Origin: VMCP01 sp965659745
GTDB lineage: Bacteria; Bacteroidota; Bacteroidia; NS11-12g; UBA955
DNA: 64,000 bases
Direction of reading: 5' to 3'
Assembly (NCBI GenBank): GCA_965659745.1
Contig: CBFHXF010000002.1
Span: 1-64,000 of the forward strand
How positions within the stretch are numbered: position 1 is the first letter of the stretch; the number at the start of each line of letters is the position of its first letter. A program made the translations under genes and the position numbers. This document shows, one piece after another, positions 54,397-62,763 of the stretch. The notes beneath the pieces are model-generated. The model saw nothing but the letters and a program-made list of their open reading frames with translations. It was not told the origin of the DNA and ran no database searches.

Positions 54397-56492
54397 TCTA
54401 TTAAAATTAAATCTATGGTTCGTTCTTCGGGTAGGGCGCGCTTCACTTTTACGTATAAATAATCGCCCAATTGATAGGTGCGTTTGGTTCTTTTACCAAC
54501 AACGATTCTTTTATCTTCAACGAATGTAAAACGATCAAATGTGATATCGCGCAATCGTATTAATCCTTCCGCATGATATTCCGAAATAGTGGCATATATA
54601 CCCCACTCGGTAACACCAGTTACACGCGCTTCAAAAGACTCTCCTTCATGGCGTTGCATCAATTCGGTTAATTTATACTTGATACTGGCACGTTCGGCAT
54701 CGGATGCCATTTGCTCGCGATTGCTTGAATGTTTGGCAAGTGCTTCGATCAATTCGGGCTTTAATAAAGCCTTAGAATAATTGCTTTGTAAGTATTCAAA
54801 TAATAACCGGTGGGCTAATAAATCCGGATATCGACGGATGGGAGAGGTGAAGTGGGTATAAAAAGGAAATGCCAATCCGAAATGGCTTGTTTTTTGTCCG
54901 GTATAAACGGCTTTAGCCATGGTTCTAATCGACATTTGTTGCAATAATTCTTGTTCTGGCTTGCCTTCGGTTCTTTCCAAAAGGGTGTTGAAGGAAGCCC
55001 TCATTACCTTTTCATTTTCAATTTGAATGGGGTAGCCCAGTTGTCTGCAAAATTTAGCAAATTCAATCAATTTATCCGGGGGAGGCTCATCGTGTGTGCG
55101 ATAAATGAACGGTACTGGAGGTGTTTTGGCGTCATATACCGTCTTGGCCACAATTTTATTGGCCAGCAACATATATGTTTCAATCAGTTTATGGGTGTCA
55201 AAACGTTTCTTTTCTATTACTTGGGTCGGGAGTAAGTCAGCATCTAATAAAAACCTCAACTCTTTGGATTCAAATTTCAAAGCTCCTTCTTTATAACGAA
55301 TTTCCTCGTGCTTTTTGGCAATGGTGTTTAACAAGGCCAATTCAGTATAATGACTACCTAGTTTTTCATCTAACTGATTTTGAGCCGTTTCGTATGAAAA
55401 TCGGAAGTCGCTATGAATGATGGTTTTGGTAATTCTAGTGTTATGGATATGAAAATTCTTATCGAACTCAATAATTACCGAAAAAGCGTAGCGATCTTCA
55501 TTGGGGCGCAAAGAACACAAATCATTACTCAACACTTCCGGAAGCATGGGTATGGTTCTGTCTACTAAATAAACGGAGGTAGCTCTGTTCGCGGCCTCTT
55601 TATCAAGTTCGGTTCCCGGCTTTACGTAATGTTCAACATCGGCAATATGTACTCCAATTTCAATATTCCCGGATTCTAAATGTCGAATGGAAAGAGCGTC
55701 GTCAAAGTCTTTCGCATCCTCTGGATCAATAGTAAACGTACATACATCTCGAAAATCTTCACGATAATCGGCCATTTTTATTTCGTGAGACACGGCCTCA
55801 CTTTCTAACAATACCTCTTTTGGGAATTGGGTACTGAATCCAAATTCGGCCACTATCGCGTGAATTTCGGTATCGTGTGCTCCTGGAACCCCAAATACTT
55901 CAACGATTTCACCAATGGGAAATCTGCTATTTCTAGGAAAATCGGTCACTTTTACAAGTGCCTTATGACCGTCTAATGCATTATCAACATCACCTTGGAT
56001 TTCAATATCGGGCAATCCACTTCCGGGTGAAAGTAAATAAGCTCTGTTGTCAAAAACATCCAGTGTTCCCATTATTTTAGGTGGATTGCGCGATAATAAT
56101 ACTACGTCTTCAAAGGATTGACGTTTGCCCTTTTGGGTATACGAAACTTCAACTAGATCTCCTGGCAATAATTTATCGGTTACTCTCGTAGGCAGGTAAA
56201 CCCATTCGCGATCGTCTTTTTCAAGCACCAATTCGCCCCGTTTACTGGCAGTTATGGTTCCCCGTAAAACTTGACCACTAATTATAGCCTGAAACTGTCC
56301 TTTTGAAGGTTGTCTTGCTTTCTTCTTTTGCACAAGAGATAATAAGGCTAGATGAATTTGTTCTTTTGAGATGTTGGCATCTATAGGAAGGCGGGAGTAA
56401 ATGCGATTGACATTTAAGCTGCCTTTTTTCTGGTCGCTCAATATGGCATATACCACTTGCTCGACGAAACTTGGTTTTTTATTTGTATTCAA
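54393..56492 (-). CDS. rnr: Ribonuclease R
   Basis: 699 residues. Cold-shock-like OB domains occupy the first roughly 230 residues. The RNB catalytic domain has the metal-binding D-P-E-D-A-K-D-F-D-D-A-L motif, H-I-A-D-V-E-H-Y-V and H-F-T-S-P-I-R-R-Y-P-D-L. An S1 domain is near the C terminus (F-E-A-R-V-T-G-V-T-E-W-G-I-Y). The enzyme degrades structured RNA 3' to 5'. It lies between the MFS gene (4-nt gap) and the prenyltransferase (4-nt overlap), probably one operon. Confidence 0.95.
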   Translation of the reverse strand: MNTNKKPSFVEQVVYAILSDQKKGSLNVNRIYSRLPIDANISKEQIHLALLSLVQKKKARQPSKGQFQAIISGQVLRGTITASKRGELVLEKDDREWVYLPTRVTDKLLPGDLVEVSYTQKGKRQSFEDVVLLSRNPPKIMGTLDVFDNRAYLLSPGSGLPDIEIQGDVDNALDGHKALVKVTDFPRNSRFPIGEIVEVFGVPGAHDTEIHAIVAEFGFSTQFPKEVLLESEAVSHEIKMADYREDFRDVCTFTIDPEDAKDFDDALSIRHLESGNIEIGVHIADVEHYVKPGTELDKEAANRATSVYLVDRTIPMLPEVLSNDLCSLRPNEDRYAFSVIIEFDKNFHIHNTRITKTIIHSDFRFSYETAQNQLDEKLGSHYTELALLNTIAKKHEEIRYKEGALKFESKELRFLLDADLLPTQVIEKKRFDTHKLIETYMLLANKIVAKTVYDAKTPPVPFIYRTHDEPPPDKLIEFAKFCRQLGYPIQIENEKVMRASFNTLLERTEGKPEQELLQQMSIRTMAKAVYTGQKTSHFGLAFPFYTHFTSPIRRYPDLLAHRLLFEYLQSNYSKALLKPELIEALAKHSSNREQMASDAERASIKYKLTELMQRHEGESFEARVTGVTEWGIYATISEYHAEGLIRLRDITFDRFTFVEDKRIVVGKRTKRTYQLGDYLYVKVKRALPEERTIDLILIE

Positions 56493-56496
56493 TGTG

Positions 56497-57777
56497 TTAT
56501 TCGTAGTAGTCTAAATCTTTGTGGAAAGACTCCTCGACGTGCAAAGTTCCCCAAATTGCAAGAGAAACGCAAATTATTCCGACGAACATTGCTGAGTGAA
56601 TAGGGGAATCAAAAACCACTTCGAAATACTCATAGCTCCAAGTGATAATTAAAATTCCACCGCGTACAAAATTCGGCACTGTAGCGGCAACCGTACTTCT
56701 AATATTTGTGCCAAATTGTTCAGATGCATTGGTTACAAACAAAGCCCAGTATCCAGTCGAGATTCCTAACATCAATGCCAAAAAGCGATAGTAATTAGGC
56801 GAGCCAATAGGACCGTATAAATATAATCCCATTATTAAGATAATGCTCGAGAGGTAAATCAGGATTACTTTTTTACGACTTTGCATGACTTGCGACAATA
56901 TTCCCGACAATAAATCACCACTAGAGAGACCTACATAGCTCCAAAGTACCATTTCTTTGGTTGGAATGAGTTCTAAAATGTGTTCGTTTCCTGTAATTGC
57001 AGGAAGAAACCGGTGTGCTAGTGCTATTAAAACTCCAACCACAAACCATACCGGTAAGCCAATGACGATGCAAGCCAAATATTTAAGAAATGTTTTTTTA
57101 TCTTGAAAGAGCTGAAAGAAATTGCCTCTCTTTACAATCTCTTCACCTTCTAGTTTTTGGAACATATTGCTCTCAAAAGTACCAGCGCGCAGCAATAACA
57201 ACAGTAAACCCATGCCTCCGCCGACGATATACGCCACTTGCCAGTTGGCCACCGGACTTCCGATAATGGATTCGATTATGCCACCGAGCCAATCTCCCTG
57301 ATTCGAAACGAAGAAGGCGGCAACCGCGCCTAATGCACCAAACGTTACAATAATCATCGTTCCAATTCCCCGTTTTTTAATAGGCATCAATTCGGCAACT
57401 AAGGTAATGGCAGCCCCAAGCTCTCCCGCAAGTCCTAAACCCGCTATGAAACGCCACATCTTGTAAGCCCAAAGTGTGGTGACGAATGCATTCGCAATGT
57501 TGGCAATGCTGTAAATTAATATACTTCCAAACAAAACACTCACACGGCCTTTTTTATCGCCGTAAATCCCCCAAAACAAACCGCCCAATAACATTCCCGC
57601 CATTTGCCAGCGAAAAAGCACAGTTTCATTGGTAAGGAAATCAATGGAAAGGGCATCTAAGCTTTCTTTTTTGATGATATTGAATAAAATCAAATCGTAG
57701 ATATCAACAAAATAGCCTAAGGAGGCTACTACAATCAAAATAGCAATGTTTTTAGTAGATTTAACCGTCGTGTCCAT
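56497..57777 (-). CDS. Major facilitator superfamily transporter
   Basis: 426 residues from the ATG at 57777, 5 nt after the upstream gene's stop; the frame extends 10 codons further into that gene. About twelve hydrophobic helices are present. The loop 2-3 MFS motif is G-D-K-K-G-R, and an R-F-I-A-G-L-G-L-A-G-E segment matches the sugar/phosphate-type motif in helix 4. A cytoplasmic loop separates the two six-helix halves. Substrate is not predictable; relatives move metabolites, sugars or organic anions with protons. Confidence 0.9.
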   Translation of the reverse strand: MDTTVKSTKNIAILIVVASLGYFVDIYDLILFNIIKKESLDALSIDFLTNETVLFRWQMAGMLLGGLFWGIYGDKKGRVSVLFGSILIYSIANIANAFVTTLWAYKMWRFIAGLGLAGELGAAITLVAELMPIKKRGIGTMIIVTFGALGAVAAFFVSNQGDWLGGIIESIIGSPVANWQVAYIVGGGMGLLLLLLRAGTFESNMFQKLEGEEIVKRGNFFQLFQDKKTFLKYLACIVIGLPVWFVVGVLIALAHRFLPAITGNEHILELIPTKEMVLWSYVGLSSGDLLSGILSQVMQSRKKVILIYLSSIILIMGLYLYGPIGSPNYYRFLALMLGISTGYWALFVTNASEQFGTNIRSTVAATVPNFVRGGILIITWSYEYFEVVFDSPIHSAMFVGIICVSLAIWGTLHVEESFHKDLDYYE

Positions 57778-57782
57778 AGAAA

Positions 57783-58241
57783 TTAGTTGTTTGTCAAAGA
57801 TGCACAAAATTTTTCGAGTTCGAGTGCATCTGTAGCATCAAAAGTATCAAAATCAGCACTATCTATATCCAAAACACCCCAAATCTTATTATCAATAAAA
57901 ATGGGCACCACGATTTCGGAATTTGAAACTTCGCTACAGGCTATGTGACCTGGAAATAAGTGCACATTGGGAACCACTATGCTTTTTTCCTTTTCCCAAG
58001 CCGTTCCGCAAACTCCTTTTCCTTTGGGAATTGTTGTACACGCCACTGGCCCTTGGAAGGGTCCGAGGTGTAAATTATTTCCCTCGACTAAATAAAAACC
58101 AACCCACCATGGTTGCAGTTCCTTATGCAAGAGGGCACAGGCATTGCTTAAATTGGAGTACCAAGGGACTTCTGGATCATATAAACCTGACCATTGAGCA
58201 TGAATGTTTTGGTAAATTTGAATTTTAGAGGGTTGGTTCAT
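57783..58241 (-). CDS. GAF-domain free methionine-(R)-sulfoxide reductase
   Basis: 152 residues, a single GAF domain. The three cysteines of fRMsr are present: Cys68 in P-V-A-C-T, Cys78 in G-K-G-V-C-G-T-A, and Cys102 in G-H-I-A-C-S. The following S-N-S-E-I-V-V-P-I segment is diagnostic. It reduces free L-methionine-(R)-sulfoxide in the cytoplasm. It is the first gene of the operon leading to MFS, rnr and the prenyltransferase, with a promoter core 44 nt upstream. Confidence 0.92.
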   Translation of the reverse strand: MNQPSKIQIYQNIHAQWSGLYDPEVPWYSNLSNACALLHKELQPWWVGFYLVEGNNLHLGPFQGPVACTTIPKGKGVCGTAWEKEKSIVVPNVHLFPGHIACSEVSNSEIVVPIFIDNKIWGVLDIDSADFDTFDATDALELEKFCASLTNN

Positions 58242-58285
58242 GTCTTATTTGCAAGAATTTAAAAAATGTTTAGGAAAAAAGTCAT

Positions 58286-58293
58286 CAAAATTA
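58286..58293 (-). promoter_or_regulatory. Promoter -7 core for the fRMsr-MFS-rnr-prenyltransferase operon
   Basis: Minus strand reads TAATTTTG, a perfect TAnnTTTG core, 44 nt before the ATG. It diverges from the helicase promoter core 21 bp away. Confidence 0.55.
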
Positions 58294-58314
58294 GTGAAAA
58301 CCCCGTTACGGCTG

Positions 58315-58322
58315 TAAATTTG
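58315..58322 (+). promoter_or_regulatory. Promoter -7 core for the SNF2 helicase gene
   Basis: TAAATTTG, a perfect TAnnTTTG core, 26 nt before the ATG at 58349. Confidence 0.55.
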
Positions 58323-58348
58323 AGGTTTCTGTTTCACAAAAGTGCAAT

Positions 58349-61303
58349 ATGGAAGTTGTAAATACAAAAAGATTTGAGGTAGTTTTTACTTTTGTGAATC
58401 ATCCCTTTTTTGGGATGGTCGTAGAAGCCAATGCCATACAGTTGCTAGAAAATGGCAATCCGTCGCTTACATTTCAGCGCATTCGCAAGCAAAATGCAGA
58501 TTATTATGGATTAGACGACAATCAGAAAAAGGCTGTTAACATCATAGAAAATTATGAAGTAGATCAAATAATGAAGAAATTTTACACGGGAAATAAGAAA
58601 ATCCGTGCCACCGATTTCTTCGCCAAACATTTTAATGAAGATGTAAAAAAACTGGTTCGGGAAAATATCGAGAATAATCTGGTGAAGCTATTAAATATCA
58701 TCAAAGATTATCCATTGTATCGGTCTGGGAACTTGGGTGAGCCCATGGGTTCTCGATTGCATTTCAGCAATGAACCTGCTACAGTTCTATTTCATTTCAG
58801 ACGTGACGAAGAAGGTATCAACTATTTTGTTACCCTGCGTCATAAAGATGAAAAAGTGCATATTTATGAAAAAGATGCCGAGTTATTAGTAGGAAAGCCC
58901 GCATGGTTGCTCACTCGCGATAAACTCCTATTTTTCCACGAACATATCGACGGAAATAAAATCAAACCGTTTTTTAGCAAAAAACACATACATATAGATC
59001 CCAAGCAAGAAGAATTGTATCTTCAAAAATTCGTACTTCCCCTTCTCGAAAATCACGATGTTTTCGCAAAAGGTTTTAGCATACAAACCGAACAATTGGA
59101 GGTGCGTCCTGTATTAAGAGTGACCAAAGTTCTGGAACATGCTCCACAGGCTATATTGTATTTTCAGTATGGAAATTGGCAGTTTCCCTATCACGTAGAT
59201 AAACGGGTAAATGTGCGATTAGCAAAAGAAAACGATGAGTATACCTTTTATCGAATCAAGCGCTCCTACAAAACGGAAAAAGAGAAAATTAAGATTTTAT
59301 TAGAGCTTGGATTGGTGCATGGAGAGGGTAGTATCTTCAAAAGTGAAACAGAAGATGCTAAAACCTATGCACTGATAGAGTGGTTAAATGACAATACCGA
59401 AAATCTCAAGCGCGAAGGATTTAAAATCGAACAAGACTTCAACGAGATAAAATACCACCTCGGAACGGTTGAGCTAAAAGTAAAAGTAAATCAGTCAGAC
59501 GATTGGTTTGATGTAATGGCCATCGTGAAATTTGGGGAAGTTGAAATTCCTTTTAAGCGTTTACGAAACCATATACTAAATAACAAACAAGAGTTTGTAT
59601 TACCCGACGGCTCTGTCGCAATCATTCCCAAAGAATGGTTTGCACGTTTTGCTAAAGTTATAAACTTCTCGGAGGAAACAGCAGAAGGCCTGAGAATCAA
59701 AAAAATACATTTGAGTTTGTTAGAGGATATTCAACCCTTTATGGAGGAAGAATTGCCTTCATCTGATTGGGTGGAAACCATTACAAATCAGGGAATACCC
59801 GAATATGATTTGCCTCAAGGCTTTAAAGCCACTTTGCGGGAATATCAAAAGCAAGGATATGACTGGCTACGATTTATTTTAGAAAACGGACTTGGCGCGT
59901 TGTTAGCCGATGATATGGGATTGGGTAAAACCATCCAAACATTAGCCGTTATACAACATATAAATCTAGATTATAAACAAGGCCCTTATTATAGTAAGCG
60001 TCCTTCCCGCGAACAATTACAGGAATGGTCGGAAAAGCCAGAACATAATGATACATTTTGGGTGGGACCTGCCGTTGTAGTATGTCCAAAATCTTTATTA
60101 TACAATTGGAAATCGGAGGCAGCAAAGTTTGCTCCTGATTTAAAAGTATGCATTTACAACGGACTTGGAAGGCATAAATTGATAGCAGATTTCTCCGAAT
60201 TCGATTTGCTTATTATGAGTTACGGAACCCTACGCAACGATACCGAAATCTTGCGCAAATTTGAGTTTCGTTTGATGGTATTAGACGAGAGTCAAGCCAT
60301 TAAAAATCCTTCCTCGCTAACTGCCCGGAATTTGCTCAAAATACCGGTAAAGAAAAGAATTGCCCTCACTGGTACCCCAATTGAAAATACATTAGCTGAT
60401 GTTTGGAGTCAAATGAATTTCTTAAATCCTGGACTTCTAGGTAGTTTTACGTACTTCGAAAAGAATTTTATTAAACCTATCGAAAAAACAGGCAATGAAA
60501 GGAAAACAAAAGAATTAAAACGATTTATAGATCCCTTTGTGTTACGTCGTACCAAAGGCCAGGTAATGAAAGACCTTCCCCCGAAAATTGAAAAAATTCA
60601 TTACTGTGAGATGAATGAGGAGCAGGAAGAGCTGTATGAAAGAGTAAAGAGCCAATATCGAAATGAAATTTTGAGCCATGTAAACCAGGTAGGTATCAAT
60701 AAATCTAGATTGAAAATCTTCAACGGCTTGATGCACTTGAGACAATTAGCGTTGAATCCTATACTTAAAGAACACGATTACCAAGGTAGTAGTGGCAAGG
60801 ATGAAGAAATCATTCATATGTTGGTACGCGCCATTGAAAACGGACATAAAATTTTGTTGTTTTCACAGTTTGTAGGGTATTTGAAAAATATTGCAGAAAT
60901 ACTCAAAGAACAACATATCGATTTTTGCTACTTAGACGGTTCAATGGACGAAAAAGACCGCGCAGAGCAAATTGATATTTTCCAAGAAAAGGAAGGAATT
61001 AAAGTGTTTCTTTTGAGTTTGAGAGCCGGAAATAGCGGTTTGAATTTGACGGCTGCCGATTATGTATTTCTGGCAGACCCATGGTGGAATCCTTTTACCA
61101 TGAAACAAGCGGAAGACAGAGCCCATAGGATCGGACAAAATCGTACGGTTATGAGTTATAAGTTCATCACCAAAAATACCATTGAGGAAAAAATCCTATC
61201 CTTACAACAGCGGAAAACCAAACTAGCAGAAAGCATTATTCCAGATGAAGATACCCTCTTGAATAATCTAGATATGCAAGAATTGGAAGAACTTTTGAGC
61301 TAA
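58349..61303 (+). CDS. SNF2-family ATP-dependent helicase/translocase
   Basis: 984 residues. The C-terminal half carries both SNF2 lobes: motif I D-D-M-G-L-G-K-T near residues 521-528, motif II D-E-S-Q near 645-648 (instead of D-E-A-H), motif III L-T-G-T-P-I-E-N, motif V with S-L-R-A-G-N-S-G-L-N-L-T and motif VI Q-A-E-D-R-A-H-R-I-G-Q. The N-terminal 450 residues are a poorly conserved alpha/beta region typical of bacterial SNF2 proteins and might contact nucleic acid or partners. It probably remodels or translocates on DNA or strips bound proteins. A broken ung follows after 6 nt, suggesting a repair-related operon. Confidence 0.93.
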   Translation: MEVVNTKRFEVVFTFVNHPFFGMVVEANAIQLLENGNPSLTFQRIRKQNADYYGLDDNQKKAVNIIENYEVDQIMKKFYTGNKKIRATDFFAKHFNEDVKKLVRENIENNLVKLLNIIKDYPLYRSGNLGEPMGSRLHFSNEPATVLFHFRRDEEGINYFVTLRHKDEKVHIYEKDAELLVGKPAWLLTRDKLLFFHEHIDGNKIKPFFSKKHIHIDPKQEELYLQKFVLPLLENHDVFAKGFSIQTEQLEVRPVLRVTKVLEHAPQAILYFQYGNWQFPYHVDKRVNVRLAKENDEYTFYRIKRSYKTEKEKIKILLELGLVHGEGSIFKSETEDAKTYALIEWLNDNTENLKREGFKIEQDFNEIKYHLGTVELKVKVNQSDDWFDVMAIVKFGEVEIPFKRLRNHILNNKQEFVLPDGSVAIIPKEWFARFAKVINFSEETAEGLRIKKIHLSLLEDIQPFMEEELPSSDWVETITNQGIPEYDLPQGFKATLREYQKQGYDWLRFILENGLGALLADDMGLGKTIQTLAVIQHINLDYKQGPYYSKRPSREQLQEWSEKPEHNDTFWVGPAVVVCPKSLLYNWKSEAAKFAPDLKVCIYNGLGRHKLIADFSEFDLLIMSYGTLRNDTEILRKFEFRLMVLDESQAIKNPSSLTARNLLKIPVKKRIALTGTPIENTLADVWSQMNFLNPGLLGSFTYFEKNFIKPIEKTGNERKTKELKRFIDPFVLRRTKGQVMKDLPPKIEKIHYCEMNEEQEELYERVKSQYRNEILSHVNQVGINKSRLKIFNGLMHLRQLALNPILKEHDYQGSSGKDEEIIHMLVRAIENGHKILLFSQFVGYLKNIAEILKEQHIDFCYLDGSMDEKDRAEQIDIFQEKEGIKVFLLSLRAGNSGLNLTAADYVFLADPWWNPFTMKQAEDRAHRIGQNRTVMSYKFITKNTIEEKILSLQQRKTKLAESIIPDEDTLLNNLDMQELEELLS

Positions 61304-61309
61304 TACAGT

Positions 61310-61990
61310 ATGCCTTTGGGTTTGTCTGAACAAAGCGAATGGCATTCTTGGTTTATTGAGAATGGGTTGATAGAAAAAATTCAATCTATGAATGAATTCA
61401 TCGACCAAAAGCGATGTAAAGGCGTTCGTATATTTCCCCCGGAAAATCAAGTCTTTAGAGCATGGGAATGTACGCCCTTTGAGCAAATTAAAGTGGTCAT
61501 TATAGGTCAAGATCCCTACCATGGGCTAGGCCAGGCCAATGGACTGGCATTTAGTGTAAATAAAGGCATTAGCTTGCCTCCATCATTGCGAAATATATTC
61601 AGCGAGATACAAAGAGATATCCCTGGAACTAAATTATTACATGGAGATTTGACTTCATGGGCACAGCAAGGTGTATTTTTAATGAATACCATTCTCAGTG
61701 TGGAGGAGGGGATGCCCTTGTCGCACCAAAATTTGGGATGGAATTCTATTACGATGGCTACTATTTAACGGATTGCGCAGCAAAAAAATCCAGTTGTTTT
61801 TATGCTCTGGGGAAGCAAAGCCCAGGATTTATTAAAAGATATTGAAATTAAGAATCACGTCGTATTGACATCTTCGCATCCAAGTCCATTATCGGTGTAT
61901 CGCGGATTCGCTGGATGTTCCCATTTTAGTCAAGCAAATTTATTTCTCCAAAGCAACGGAATTAAAGAAATTGATTGGAGCATTCGTTAA
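61310..61990 (+). pseudogene. ung: Uracil-DNA glycosylase gene interrupted by one in-frame TAA
   Basis: The full frame 61310-61990 would encode about 226 residues, the normal Ung length. Residues 1-152 include the catalytic G-Q-D-P-Y-H (Asp68) and the G-V-F-L-M-N-T segment. The TAA at 61766-61768 is codon 153; the same frame then continues R-I-A-Q-Q-K-N-P-V-V-F-M-L-W-G, and the second active-site motif H-P-S-P-L-S (His190) and the C-terminal E-I-D-W-S-I are intact. Compared with E. coli Ung the spacing across the stop is exact, so this is a point nonsense change, not a frameshift. Ung removes uracil from DNA. Truncation before the H-P-S-P motif should inactivate it unless the stop is read through or is a sequencing error. 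Confidence 0.85.
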
Positions 61991-62050
61991 GGAATCTGTA
62001 CACCGTGCTTGTGTGTGAATATATTGGAATAGTTGCCTGTGATAATTGAT

Positions 62051-62058
62051 TACTTTTG
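62051..62058 (+). promoter_or_regulatory. Promoter -7 core for the FtsE-like gene (leaderless)
   Basis: TACTTTTG, a perfect TAnnTTTG core, then TAT, then GTG at 62062. The nearest upstream TTG of the frame (62056) lies inside the core, so the GTG is the preferred start. Confidence 0.55.
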
Positions 62059-62061
62059 TAT

Positions 62062-62751
62062 GTGGAATTTCCAATAAAAATAGAACAAGCCACTCTTTAT
62101 CAAGGCAGAATACCCATTTTAAAGAATATCGACTTAACCGTACATCCCGGTGAATTTGTATTTTTAGTGGGCAGAACCGGTTCCGGTAAGTCAACCATTT
62201 TGAAAACCTTATATGGGGAAATTCCTCTTACAGAAGGACAAGCAGAGGTAAGTGGGATGCAGTTGAATGGTTTAAAAGAATCTAAAATTCCATTTTTACG
62301 CAGACAGTTGGGCATTGTTTTTCAAGATTTTCAATTATTGAGCGATCGCTCCGCTATCGATAATCTGTTATTTGTATTAAAGGCAACAGGATGGAAAAAA
62401 CAAGATGTTATGTTGGCGAGATGTAATGAGGTTTTAGGCATTGTAGGTCTCGAGAATAAGGGTTATAAATATCCCTCAGAGTTAAGCGGTGGAGAACAAC
62501 AGCGCTTGGTAATAGCACGCGCCTTACTTAACAATCCTAAATTGGTTTTAGCCGATGAACCTACTGGAAGTTTGGATCCACGGGTAAGCGATGAGGTTAT
62601 GGAATTGCTCCAAAAAATTTGTGCGGAGGGCACTTCTGTCCTTATGGCTACCCATGATTATCGTTTGATTCAAAAGTATGGTGGAAGCATATACGAGGTA
62701 AAAGACCAAAATTTGACCTTGTTGCCAGATGTTACTTACCTGAACTGGTAA
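62062..62751 (+). CDS. ftsE: FtsE-like ABC transporter ATP-binding protein
   Basis: 229 residues from the GTG at 62062; a TTG two codons earlier overlaps the promoter core. Walker A G-R-T-G-S-G-K-S-T near residues 36-44, Q-loop V-F-Q-D-F, signature L-S-G-G-E-Q-Q-R, Walker B L-V-L-A-D-E-P-T-G-S-L-D and switch H (T-H-D-Y-R) are all intact. The E-P-T-G-S-L-D context and size match FtsE and related MacB/LolD ATPases. FtsE with FtsX controls septal peptidoglycan hydrolases. No ftsX gene follows: the next gene is convergent and 12 nt away, so FtsX, if present, is elsewhere, and a LolD/MacB-type role is possible. Confidence 0.85.
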   Translation: MEFPIKIEQATLYQGRIPILKNIDLTVHPGEFVFLVGRTGSGKSTILKTLYGEIPLTEGQAEVSGMQLNGLKESKIPFLRRQLGIVFQDFQLLSDRSAIDNLLFVLKATGWKKQDVMLARCNEVLGIVGLENKGYKYPSELSGGEQQRLVIARALLNNPKLVLADEPTGSLDPRVSDEVMELLQKICAEGTSVLMATHDYRLIQKYGGSIYEVKDQNLTLLPDVTYLNW

Positions 62752-62763
62752 TAGATTTCAAAA

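Noticed and set aside
61310..61990. Frameshift as the cause of the broken ung
   Set aside because: Both halves are in the same reading frame and alignment spacing is exact, so a single nonsense codon explains it.
62056..62751. FtsE-like ATPase as the missing energy source for the 28.6-kb ABC membrane domain
   Set aside because: It is over 32 kb away, of FtsE/MacB type rather than the exporter type, and has its own promoter.
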